Below, one piece after another: positions 1-8,404 of a DNA stretch of 33,402 nucleotides. The DNA lies in the NCBI GenBank assembly GCA_947630635.1, contig CANRIJ010000003.1, positions 1 to 33,402 of the forward strand, written 5' to 3'. The position numbers were made by a program, and so were the translations under genes. The notes below the pieces were generated by a model. The model was not told the DNA's origin. It did not search any database and saw only the letters and a program-made list of their open reading frames with translations. How positions within the stretch are numbered: position 1 is the stretch's first letter; every line of letters starts with the position of its first letter. The stretch is from an uncultured Spirochaetaceae bacterium (lineage in GTDB: Bacteria > Spirochaetota > Spirochaetia > Sphaerochaetales > Sphaerochaetaceae).

Positions 1-1
1 C

Positions 2-853
2 ATAATCAATGCAGCAGGTCGCCTAGGGAAGGCAGATGTCGCACTCTCTCTTCTTCTCTCGGATGATGAGAGTGAGATAAATAGGCTTACAGATCAGCTC
101 TTTGATCTAAATAGCGAGAGACACAGAAAAGAAGAGGAGCTTATGTCCCTTATCAAGGGCGCTGCGCATTCGTCATTTATGGAGAATGACGAGAAGATAG
201 TGATAGTAGAAGACGATAGGATTCCTCGTGGCCTCACTGGGGTCATGGCAAATAGGCTTCAAGCCGAGTATCAGGTTCCGATTATGGTCATTGCCTATAC
301 CGAAAATAGACTCTCTGGGTCTATGAGAAGCCCCGAGGGCTTTGATGCACGCTCCTTTCTCTCTGATTTCTCTCCACTCTTTGATGATTTCGGGGGCCAT
401 AAAAATGCAGCTGGATTCTCCTTGCCAATAGATAACAGAGAAGAGTTTCTCAAGAGCGTCAAAAGCAGAATCGAGACCTTTGAGAACTCTGGGGAGAAGG
501 ATCAGGAGATTGAGGTCGATCTGATTCTTCCGGAGAAATACATGAACGATGAGCTCTGGGACCTCTCTGATAAGATGGAGCCCTATGGTCAGGAGAATCC
601 TCCGCTTAGGGTCTATATTTCAAGCGCAGAGATTCTCGAGGCCCATACCCTCTCTGGAAATCAGAAATACATGGGTGGAACGGTGAAATTCGGGCTCTAT
701 GGCTGGCCATTTGTCTGGTTCAATACAGATGATAAGTCAAAATACAGAGCAGGGGCCAAGGTCGATATTGTTTTCTCTCCTGGCATCAGCTTTTATAGAG
801 GTGAGAGAAGAAAACAGCTTCAGATATTCAAAATGGATGCAGTTGTTGACTAA
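2..853 (+). CDS. recJ: Single-stranded-DNA-specific exonuclease RecJ, C-terminal part (5' truncated by window edge)
   Basis: Open frame runs from base 2 (IINAAGRLGKADVALSLLLS...) into the listed ORF; INAAGRLGKA and the DHHA1-like FGGHKNAAGFSL motif are RecJ-like; stop TAA 851-853. Confidence 0.88.
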   Translation: MINAAGRLGKADVALSLLLSDDESEINRLTDQLFDLNSERHRKEEELMSLIKGAAHSSFMENDEKIVIVEDDRIPRGLTGVMANRLQAEYQVPIMVIAYTENRLSGSMRSPEGFDARSFLSDFSPLFDDFGGHKNAAGFSLPIDNREEFLKSVKSRIETFENSGEKDQEIEVDLILPEKYMNDELWDLSDKMEPYGQENPPLRVYISSAEILEAHTLSGNQKYMGGTVKFGLYGWPFVWFNTDDKSKYRAGAKVDIVFSPGISFYRGERRKQLQIFKMDAVVD

Positions 854-916
854 GAGCAAAGTTAAAAATATTATTGACAGTGATTCTGACCCGTTTGGGA
901 AAGGGGGTGATAAATT

Positions 917-1123
917 ATGGCATACGTAAGAGTTGATGACAACGAGCCTTTGGAGAAATCCATAAAGCGCTTCAAGAGAATGGTAGAGAAGGAAGGCATC
1001 ATTCGCGAGTGGAAGAAGCGTGAGTATTATGAGAAGCCCTCTACCATCCGAAACAGAAAGAATAAGGCCATGGAGAGAAAGCAGATGAAGAAAAACAGAA
1101 AGCTGCATTCTTCTAAGGGCTAA
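917..1123 (+). CDS. rpsU: 30S ribosomal protein bS21
   Basis: [42 protein letters not shown] is a classic S21 sequence; GGGGG-type RBS just upstream. Confidence 0.95.
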   Translation: MAYVRVDDNEPLEKSIKRFKRMVEKEGIIREWKKREYYEKPSTIRNRKNKAMERKQMKKNRKLHSSKG

Positions 1124-1136
1124 AAGATGCTTGTAT

Positions 1137-1165
1137 ATGGGAGCTAAAAAGCTCCCATTTTTTTA
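1137..1165 (+). terminator. Rho-independent terminator after rpsU
   Basis: ATGGGAGC-TAAAAA-GCTCCCAT stem-loop followed by a T run. Confidence 0.9.
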
Positions 1166-1299
1166 TGCTTTTTATTCTTCTTAAACTGATTTAGTTGATT
1201 TAATATACAATTTTTTGTTTAAATTCCTATTTTTTATTTTTCGAAAAAATCAAAAGATTTATCATTTGCTTGGATAATTATAAGTTTTTTCAAAAAAAA

Positions 1300-1328
1300 C
1301 TCACAAAACTCACAACCAATGTTATACT
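1300..1328 (+). promoter_or_regulatory. Candidate sigma70-type promoter of the serA operon
   Basis: -35 CTCACA (1300-1305), 17 nt spacer, -10 TATACT (1323-1328), then AGGAGG and ATG at 1347. Confidence 0.5.
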
Positions 1329-1346
1329 AATTTGCAGGAGGCTAAA

Positions 1347-2228
1347 ATGCTGATTTTAATTTCTGATGCGTTTGATAAATCGTTGCCAGAGAAATTGAGC
1401 AAATTTGGAGAAGTGACTGAGGATCACTCAAGGCTCGGTGAGGCAGATGTCGTACTTATTAGGTCAAAGACAAAGGCCACAAAGGAGTATCTTGATGAGG
1501 CAAAGAATCTAAAGCTCATAATCCGCGGTGGAGTCGGAATGGACAACATCGACAGAGACTACTGCAAAGAGAAGGGAATTATTGCGACCAATACCCCTAA
1601 GTCCAGTGCAGTAGCAGTTGCAGAGCTTGCCTTTGCTCTTATGCTCTCAACCCCAAATAACATCATCTACTATGACAATACGATGAAGAAGGGCGAATGG
1701 AATAAGAACAAGAAGAGAACAGAGCTTAATGGCAAGACACTATGTCTGCTTGGAATGGGCAACATTGCAAGAAAGGTCGCAGAGCGTGCAAAGGCCTTTG
1801 GCATGAAGGTCGTCTCATATGACAAGTATGTAGAGAAGTCGGATCTTGCAGAGATGATGAGTCTCGAGGATGCAGTAAAGAACGCTGACTATATCTCAAT
1901 GCATCTTCCCTTCACACCTGAGACAGACAAGATGGTCAATAAGGACCTTATCTCCAAGATGACCAAGAAGCCAGTTATCATCAACACAGGCAGAGGAAAG
2001 TGCATCGACGAGGATGCGATTGCCGATGCTCTTGAGAATGGCGATATCTCTTGGTATTGCACTGATGTCTATTCATCAGAGCCGCCTAAGGAGGACGTGA
2101 GATTCCTTAAGCTTGACAACGTCACACTTACTCCGCACGTCGGAGCCAATACAGTCGAGAACCTCTTGAGAATTGGAGATGAGGTTATTGAGACAATCGA
2201 AAAATATCAGAAGGAGGGCAAGATTTAA
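1347..2228 (+). CDS. serA: D-3-phosphoglycerate dehydrogenase-type 2-hydroxyacid dehydrogenase (short form, no ACT domain)
   Basis: GMGNIARKVAERAKAFGMKV NAD-binding motif, INTGRGKCIDEDA, DVYSSEPP, LTPHVGANTVEN; AGGAGG 6 nt upstream of ATG 1347 is a better start than the listed TTG at 1332; next gene is serC. Confidence 0.87.
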   Translation: MLILISDAFDKSLPEKLSKFGEVTEDHSRLGEADVVLIRSKTKATKEYLDEAKNLKLIIRGGVGMDNIDRDYCKEKGIIATNTPKSSAVAVAELAFALMLSTPNNIIYYDNTMKKGEWNKNKKRTELNGKTLCLLGMGNIARKVAERAKAFGMKVVSYDKYVEKSDLAEMMSLEDAVKNADYISMHLPFTPETDKMVNKDLISKMTKKPVIINTGRGKCIDEDAIADALENGDISWYCTDVYSSEPPKEDVRFLKLDNVTLTPHVGANTVENLLRIGDEVIETIEKYQKEGKI

Positions 2229-3310
2229 TGGCCAGAAAATCAAATTTCTTCGCAGGTCCATCTACTCTTCCAGTAGAGGTTCTGAATAAGCTAAGGGACT
2301 CACTTGTTGATTATAACGGAGAGGGACTCTCGATGATTGAGGCTTCTCACAGAGGCGGAATGTTCGAGAAGATGTATGACGAATGCCTGGATCTCTTCAG
2401 AGAGGTTCTTGGAATTCCTGAAAACTACGATGTATATTTCCTCGGTGGCGGAGCAACTCTCCAGTTCACGATGATTCCCGTTAATTTCCTCACGAAGGGA
2501 AAGGTCGCCGACTATGCAAAGACCGGTACTTGGTCAAACAAGGCAGCAGCAGACGCAGCTAAGCTTGGAGATGTAAATATCTATTTCGATGGGAAGGATT
2601 CAAACTATACAACTCTTCCAGATCCAAAGAAGGTAAAGCCATCCGAGAACAGCGCATATCTCTATCTCTGCTCAAACGAGACAATCGGAGGCATTGAGTG
2701 GATGAGCTTCCCAGACACTGGAGATGTCCCGCTTATTGCAGATATGTCCTCTGATATTCTCTCAAGACCAGTTGATGTCAAGAAATTCGCCATGATCTAC
2801 GGAGGAGTTCAGAAGAACCTAGGACCTGCTGGTGCAACATTCATCATCATGAGAAAAGATATGCTTGATAGAAGAAACCCAAATCTCACTGCATACATGG
2901 ACTATGCACTTCATGCAAAGGAGAAGGGACTCTACAATACACCTCCAGTCTTCTCGATCTGGGCAGTAAAGCTCATGCTTGAGTGGATAAAGGAGCACGG
3001 GGGAGCAGAAGGAATGGAGAAGAGGGCAATAGAGAAATCAGGTTACATTTATGATGTAATAGATTCGTCGGATTTCTTCAGAAGCCCAATTCCAAAGGAG
3101 TTTAGGTCGAGGATGAACGTTGTTTTTAGACTTCCAAGCGAGGAGCTTGAGGCAAAGTTCGTCGAGGAATCAAAGAAAGAGGGAATGCTTGGTCTAAAGG
3201 GTCACAGATCTGTTGGAGGACTCAGGGCCTCGCTCTACAACTCCCTCCCAATGGAAGATGCAAAGAAGCTTGCCTCTTTCATGAAAGAGTTCGAGAAGAA
3301 GAATGGCTAG
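2228..3310 (+). CDS. serC: Phosphoserine aminotransferase
   Basis: NFFAGPSTLPVEVL, LSMIEASHRGGMF, GGGATLQFTMIP, GGVQKNLGPAG (PLP lysine) are SerC hallmarks. Confidence 0.93.
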   Translation: MARKSNFFAGPSTLPVEVLNKLRDSLVDYNGEGLSMIEASHRGGMFEKMYDECLDLFREVLGIPENYDVYFLGGGATLQFTMIPVNFLTKGKVADYAKTGTWSNKAAADAAKLGDVNIYFDGKDSNYTTLPDPKKVKPSENSAYLYLCSNETIGGIEWMSFPDTGDVPLIADMSSDILSRPVDVKKFAMIYGGVQKNLGPAGATFIIMRKDMLDRRNPNLTAYMDYALHAKEKGLYNTPPVFSIWAVKLMLEWIKEHGGAEGMEKRAIEKSGYIYDVIDSSDFFRSPIPKEFRSRMNVVFRLPSEELEAKFVEESKKEGMLGLKGHRSVGGLRASLYNSLPMEDAKKLASFMKEFEKKNG

Positions 3311-3773
3311 TACTTCAAACGGAAAGAAAATTGACGAAGTCAACAAAAACATACTGAGGAAACTCCGAGATGGCAGAAAATCATATTCTGCCATCGCAGA
3401 TGAGCTTGGTATCACAGAGAATACCGTTAGAGCAAGGGTGAATAAGCTTATTGACGAGGGTGTTCTCAAGATAACCGGAGAGGTCAATACCGAGTGCATC
3501 CAGGGTCTTGATGTTGTGATTATGGGAGTAAAGCTCAAAAGCATGGATCTGCAGCAGAAAGCCAAGGAGTTTCTGAATCTCAAAGGCGTCATATCTGTTT
3601 GTGTTGTAACTGGAAGATTCGATCTTCTGGTTACAATCGAATTTGGTGAGGAGGAGAACCTCTCGCTTTTGCAGTTCTTCTCCAACGAGCTTGTGAAGAT
3701 CAAGGATGTTGCGGAAGTCGAGTCTTTCGTCTGCTATAAGACCTTCAATTTCTACGTTCCATTTGTGCTATAA
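3303..3773 (+). CDS. Lrp/AsnC family transcriptional regulator
   Basis: N-terminal HTH (LRDGRKSYSAIADELGITENTVRARVNKLIDEGVL) and a RAM-like C-terminal domain; overlaps the 3' end of serC. Confidence 0.88.
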   Translation: MASTSNGKKIDEVNKNILRKLRDGRKSYSAIADELGITENTVRARVNKLIDEGVLKITGEVNTECIQGLDVVIMGVKLKSMDLQQKAKEFLNLKGVISVCVVTGRFDLLVTIEFGEEENLSLLQFFSNELVKIKDVAEVESFVCYKTFNFYVPFVL

Positions 3774-3777
3774 ATGA

Positions 3778-3804
3778 AGAGGCCTCTTTTGGGGCCTCTC
3801 TCTT
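3778..3804 (+). terminator. Hairpin after the Lrp gene, probable terminator
   Basis: AGAGGCC...GGGCCTCT inverted repeat just after the stop; T run weak. Confidence 0.6.
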
Positions 3805-3811
3805 CAACTCA

Positions 3812-3840
3812 TTTTAAGTGAATTCTCTTTATGATATAAT
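3812..3840 (+). promoter_or_regulatory. Candidate promoter of DHOD-like gene
   Basis: Perfect TATAAT at 3835-3840, poor -35 (TTTTAA 3812-3817), GGAGGAG then ATG at 3858. Confidence 0.5.
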
Positions 3841-3857
3841 CGCCACTGGAGGAGATT

Positions 3858-4835
3858 ATGGCTTCAATTAACGCAGAATATCTTGGCTTTAATTTAAAGA
3901 GCCCCATTATTGCCTCTGCTGGACCTTTGACAGAGGATGCTGATTCGCTGAAAAGACTCGAGGATGCTGGTGTCGGAGCAGTTGTTCTGAAATCGATCTT
4001 CGAAGAGCAGATAGAAGAGGATGTAAAAAACAACTACGAAAAGAGCGAGGAATATCTTAATTTCCCGGTAGCTGACTATCATTTCAGGGATTTCGACAGA
4101 AATTTCTATATCGATAAGTATATGAGACTTCTCATTGAGGCTAAGAAGTCATTGGATATACCTGTTATTGCATCAATTTGCTGCAAGACAAAAGATGGCT
4201 GGAGCGAATATGCAGATCGCTTTGTAAAGTGCGGAGCAGATGCCCTAGAGCTCAACTATTATCCAATTTCCTCAAATAGCAATGTTGAGGGGCGCGATGT
4301 GGATAAGAATCTCTTGGAGTTTGCAAAAAAGGCCAGAAAGGATCTCAAGGTCCGCCTATCTCTAAAGCTAGGCAATAAGTATTCCTCAATTGCAAATATC
4401 ATAAAAGAGCTCGATAGCCTCAAAATTGATTCGGTTGTTCTATTCAATAGATTCTACGAGCCTGATATCAATATAGACAATCTCTCTTTTATTCCGGGAC
4501 CGGTATTAACAGGTTCAAATGATTATACGGATTCTCTCAGATGGATTGGTCTTATGTCAGGAGAAATCGGTATGGAGCTCTGCGCAAATACCGGAGTGCA
4601 TAGTGCAAAGACTCTTATAAAGATGCTCCTAGCTGGTGCAAATGCCGTTGAAGTATGCTCTGTTTTGATGAAAGAGGGACCTCAAAAAATCAGCGAGATG
4701 AATAAAGGGCTCTCTGATTGGATGGATAAGAACGGATTTGAGCATGTAAGCGACTTTGTCGGCAAGATGGCTCAGGAGAATAACAAGCTGGGATACAACT
4801 GGGAGAGAACTCAGTTTCTGAAGATGATTAAGTAA
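3858..4835 (+). CDS. Dihydroorotate dehydrogenase-like flavoprotein
   Basis: TIM-barrel DHOD-family pattern: YLGFNLKSPIIASAGPLTEDADSLKRLEDAGVGAVVLKSIFEEQI, VIASICCKTKDGWSEYADRFVKCGADALELNYY, NTGVHSAKTLIKMLLAGANAVEVCS. Confidence 0.82.
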   Translation: MASINAEYLGFNLKSPIIASAGPLTEDADSLKRLEDAGVGAVVLKSIFEEQIEEDVKNNYEKSEEYLNFPVADYHFRDFDRNFYIDKYMRLLIEAKKSLDIPVIASICCKTKDGWSEYADRFVKCGADALELNYYPISSNSNVEGRDVDKNLLEFAKKARKDLKVRLSLKLGNKYSSIANIIKELDSLKIDSVVLFNRFYEPDINIDNLSFIPGPVLTGSNDYTDSLRWIGLMSGEIGMELCANTGVHSAKTLIKMLLAGANAVEVCSVLMKEGPQKISEMNKGLSDWMDKNGFEHVSDFVGKMAQENNKLGYNWERTQFLKMIK

Positions 4836-5965
4836 TGATTGACGATAAATACAAGGATTTTTCCCCATATGACGAGGGGAAGGATTTTGAGGACGCAAAG
4901 AAGAGGCTTTTGGATAAAAGAGAGTATCTCGGGGTCCTCGCATACCTGATTGCTGGAAATGACCTTAAGGGAGTGAGCTCCCTTTTGGAGAGCTTCATTG
5001 CTGGAATTGAAAAAGTCCATAATTACTCTGAATTTCAGGAGAAGGTTACAGGCGGATTCTTTATTCCTACTGTTGTAAAGAATTCTACTACTGGCTTCTC
5101 CTTTTCAGGGGCAGAGAAGATCGATTCAAATAAGGGCTATCTCTATATATCCAATCACAGGGATATAATTCTAGACTGCATGCTTTTGGACTATGGCCTA
5201 TTAATGAATAATAAGCCCCTGGTTGAGATGGCAGTAGGCGATAACCTTATGGCAAATCAGTTTGTTGAGGATCTTTTCAGGATCAATGGCGGCATTATAA
5301 TAAGGCGAGAGCTTCCTATCAGAGAGAAGTACCTTGAGTCTATCAGAGTCTCTGAGTACTTTGTGAATGCAGTAAAGAATAGGCATGTATCCATCTGGGT
5401 TGCCCAGAAGTCTGGAAGAAGCAAGGACGGAATAGACAACACACAGCCTGCGATTATAAAGATGCTGTACCTCTCTCAGAAGAACCAGGGAGTCTCCTTT
5501 TCGGATTTGATAAAGAGCGTAAATATTGTTCCTGTCTCGATTAGTTATCAGTATGACCCCAATGACATAAACAAGGGCAGAGAGGAGACAATAAAGACCG
5601 AGGCTGGATCCTACAGCAAAAAGCGCTATGAGGATATTATCTCAATGGTCAGAGGCCTAAGAAGAGAGAAGGGCAAGATCCATATAGCTCTGGGTGATGT
5701 TCTCAGTGGCGATTATCAGAATGCTGACGAGGTTGCCCGTGAGATTGATAGGCAAATACACCTTAATTACAGGCTCTTTGATACAAATTATATGGCTTAC
5801 GACTATTTGGAGCACTCTGAGAGATTCAAAGGCGAATATAGCGATAAAGAGCTTAAGGAGTTTCTCTCTCAATATCATCACTTGGCACCTAAGGTAAGGG
5901 AGTATGTGCTAAATGCATACGCAAATCCCGTGAGAATGAAATTGAAGGAAGAGGAAAGTGTTTAA
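4835..5965 (+). CDS. PlsC-like acyltransferase (1-acylglycerol-3-phosphate acyltransferase superfamily)
   Basis: ISNHRDIILD (HX4D-type motif), NGGIIIRRELPIREKYLESI, SIWVAQKSGRSKDG; start overlaps upstream stop (TAATG). Confidence 0.72.
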   Translation: MIDDKYKDFSPYDEGKDFEDAKKRLLDKREYLGVLAYLIAGNDLKGVSSLLESFIAGIEKVHNYSEFQEKVTGGFFIPTVVKNSTTGFSFSGAEKIDSNKGYLYISNHRDIILDCMLLDYGLLMNNKPLVEMAVGDNLMANQFVEDLFRINGGIIIRRELPIREKYLESIRVSEYFVNAVKNRHVSIWVAQKSGRSKDGIDNTQPAIIKMLYLSQKNQGVSFSDLIKSVNIVPVSISYQYDPNDINKGREETIKTEAGSYSKKRYEDIISMVRGLRREKGKIHIALGDVLSGDYQNADEVAREIDRQIHLNYRLFDTNYMAYDYLEHSERFKGEYSDKELKEFLSQYHHLAPKVREYVLNAYANPVRMKLKEEESV

Positions 5966-6551
5966 AAAGGGGCTTTTGCTCCTTTTTATCGTCCTTCTTC
6001 TTGGGGGATGTCTAAAGGACTCATTCAGTGTATCAAGTGTTAGAATGAGGAGAAGCTCAGAGGTAGAGGTTGGACCCTCCGGGACTGATTTCTTTGATAG
6101 AGAGACGCTTTTGATAGAGCCTCTCTTTTCAGGCTCTGACTCACTCTATTCTTTTGTTGTCACAGATCCAACAGGACTGTTGAGATGGGAGGGAACCATC
6201 TCGAGTCTTCCAGGCTCATCTGAGTCTCTTCTGATTACCCCAGGAGCATCATACCCGGATGGCGAGTACTCCATTACATTCACAAGCCGCGATGATGGGA
6301 GCGAGGTGTCATATAAGGCAGTGCTTCCAGAGCTTGATAGATCATTTCCCTCCTTTGTCCCATCCTATGGTCTCAAGACAGACTACAGGGTCGATGTAGT
6401 TGAATATGATGAAAATGGCGAGAAGATCAGGGAAAATATGGGAGTAACGGATGGCTTTATTCCAAGTGGAAGAACAAGAAAGGCCGAAATAGCCTATACA
6501 GATAGATACTCAAATAAAATAGAGGTCACTCAAGAGCTGAGTGCGCTTTAG
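5958..6551 (+). CDS. Predicted lipoprotein of unknown function
   Basis: MFKKGLLLLFIVLLLGGC lipobox; overlaps the acyltransferase 3' end. Confidence 0.75.
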   Translation: MFKKGLLLLFIVLLLGGCLKDSFSVSSVRMRRSSEVEVGPSGTDFFDRETLLIEPLFSGSDSLYSFVVTDPTGLLRWEGTISSLPGSSESLLITPGASYPDGEYSITFTSRDDGSEVSYKAVLPELDRSFPSFVPSYGLKTDYRVDVVEYDENGEKIRENMGVTDGFIPSGRTRKAEIAYTDRYSNKIEVTQELSAL

Positions 6552-8404
6552 CTATTTCTTCCAACGAGCTCTTTTAGCCTTTTATCAGTTATCCTGACCA
6601 AGAATGTCCTGCCATGTGGGCAAGAGGGATTCTCCATCTTGAAGACTCTTTCAAGTATTGCATTTGCAGTGAACTTATCAATCTCATCGCCGCTCTTGAT
6701 TGCTGCTTTGCATGCAATTATTGAGAAGAGGTTCTGCTCAAGCTCTATTTCGTCTGCCTTTGCGTTCTTTATGAAATTTTCAATTTGGTCTTCAATATCC
6801 CTGCATACTGCTGGCAGTGCGTCTATTTGCCAAGAGCCCTTATTGCACTTTGAGATCATTATTCCAAGCTTTGTGTAGATATGTGAATTCTTTTCCAGAA
6901 ATTCATCCACATCATCCTCTACCTCGAGTCTGATTGGAACTAGAAGAGGCTGTACTGTCTTCTTCTCTATTAGCTCATCGTAGATAATCCTCTCGTGGGC
7001 GGCGTGTTGGTCTACAAAGTAGAGGCTCTCGCCCTTCTGTGCAATCAAGAAGAGCCTAAATGCCTGCCCAATGTAGGTAAATGGAATCTCATCTAGAGCT
7101 TCTTCTTCTCTCTTTTTTTGTTGGCCTTCATCTTCATGTTGAGAAGAATTGCCCTCTTTTTGATATCTCTCCCTTCCTTTGTCTCTATCGCGCTCTCTTC
7201 TAAGCTCCTGGAGCTCTTTGGCCTTCTCAAGCCAGGAGGCCTCTTTTTCCTTAAAATCAGAGCGGCTCCTCTTCTCTAGAGAATATGAGAACTCTATCTG
7301 GCCTCTATCGCAACTTTCTTTATTTGATGAGAAGGTGCTTGTTCTCTCGCCCATTTCCCATCTTGGAGTCTCTCTTATGTAGTATGGCGATGATGGAGAT
7401 TCTATTTCGGGTATCTTTCTCTCGACGCCCCTTAGAAGTGTTGTAATTGAGTGATGGATGTCCGCCCTGTTTCTTAGTTTTGCCTCTCTCTTTGCAGGGT
7501 GTATGTTGAAGTCTACAAGCTCAGGCTTATCATAGATAAATACTGCGGCATATGGATACTTTCCACCGGGAAGCATCTCTCCAAAGCCATAGGTTACCGC
7601 CTGTGTTATTCCATAGTCATCTATCGGTCTATTGTTTACATAGACTCTTATCTCTTTCTTGTCTGACCTGCTTACAGAGGAGTTTCCGGCAATTATCTCA
7701 ATAGAGTAGTCACTCTCCTGGACTCTCAGCACATTTACATCCTGATCTGCAATCCCATCTTGTCTATAGAGATAGCTGACTCTCTCTTTCAGACTTGATA
7801 CCTGCGGCCAATCGAGTCTGAGGGCTCCATCGATTTTAAGTATAAAGCGTACATTTGGGAAGGCTAGTGCCTTATTCACTATAAGATTTCTCGAGAGCTG
7901 GCTCTCTGTGGAATTTCGCTTTAGAAAAGAGCGCCGCGCGGGAATCTCAGAAAATAGATCCTCAATTATTATTCTCGTTCCGTCTTTAAGCTCTCTTTCT
8001 TTGATTTCGCCTCTTCTTCCATTATCTATATTCAGAGAAAAACCATGCTTCTCATCCTTGGTTTTGCTCTCAATTGTGAGACTACTGACAGCGCCTATGG
8101 AGTAGAGTGCCTCCCCTCTGAAGCCAAGAGTGGATATTGAGTATAGATCATCGAGCTTTGATATCTTTGAGGTTGAGTGCCTCTTTGCGATATTCTCAAA
8201 GTCTTCTCTCTTAATGCCAGATCCATTGTCGGCAAATTCTATTCTGTCTATTCCGCCGCCCTCTAAGGAGATATCAATCTCTGTCGCTCCAGCATCAATG
8301 GAGTTGTCCAGAAGCTCTCTGATCACTGACTGGGGTCTCTCTATTACCTCTCCAGCTGCGATTCTTGAGGAGAGTATGGGATCCAATACTCTTATATCCG
8401 GCAT
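6548..8404 (-). CDS. mutL: DNA mismatch repair protein MutL
   Basis: IAAGEVIERPQSVIRELLDNSIDAGATEI, FADNGSGI, TLGFRGEALYSIGAVSSL GHKL ATPase motifs; VDQHAAHERIIYDEL C-terminal motif; CPHGRTF near the end. Confidence 0.95.
   Translation of the reverse strand: MPDIRVLDPILSSRIAAGEVIERPQSVIRELLDNSIDAGATEIDISLEGGGIDRIEFADNGSGIKREDFENIAKRHSTSKISKLDDLYSISTLGFRGEALYSIGAVSSLTIESKTKDEKHGFSLNIDNGRRGEIKERELKDGTRIIIEDLFSEIPARRSFLKRNSTESQLSRNLIVNKALAFPNVRFILKIDGALRLDWPQVSSLKERVSYLYRQDGIADQDVNVLRVQESDYSIEIIAGNSSVSRSDKKEIRVYVNNRPIDDYGITQAVTYGFGEMLPGGKYPYAAVFIYDKPELVDFNIHPAKREAKLRNRADIHHSITTLLRGVERKIPEIESPSSPYYIRETPRWEMGERTSTFSSNKESCDRGQIEFSYSLEKRSRSDFKEKEASWLEKAKELQELRRERDRDKGRERYQKEGNSSQHEDEGQQKKREEEALDEIPFTYIGQAFRLFLIAQKGESLYFVDQHAAHERIIYDELIEKKTVQPLLVPIRLEVEDDVDEFLEKNSHIYTKLGIMISKCNKGSWQIDALPAVCRDIEDQIENFIKNAKADEIELEQNLFSIIACKAAIKSGDEIDKFTANAILERVFKMENPSCPHGRTFLVRITDKRLKELVGRNS

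Noticed and set aside
173-400. Minus-strand ORF of 75 aa inside recJ
   Set aside because: Antisense to a clear recJ frame, no motif; shadow ORF caused by codon bias.
874-903. TTGACA at 874-879 as an rpsU promoter
   Set aside because: No acceptable -10 at 16-18 nt spacing; read-through from recJ is possible instead.
737-1108. Minus-strand ORF of 123 aa across recJ end and rpsU
   Set aside because: Antisense to two recognised genes, low-complexity Leu/Ser composition.
1166-1346. Possible riboswitch in the serA leader
   Set aside because: The best promoter lies about 18 nt before the ATG, leaving no room for a structured leader; no known aptamer recognised.
3194-3703. Minus-strand 169 aa ORF opposite serC/Lrp
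   Set aside because: Ser/Phe/Leu-rich antisense frame with no family resemblance; sense frames are well supported.
7080-7260. CTCT/GAGA-rich stretches looking like microsatellites in mutL
   Set aside because: Explained by the Glu/Arg/Lys-rich MutL linker encoded with GAG/AGA codons; the same bias is seen across the window.
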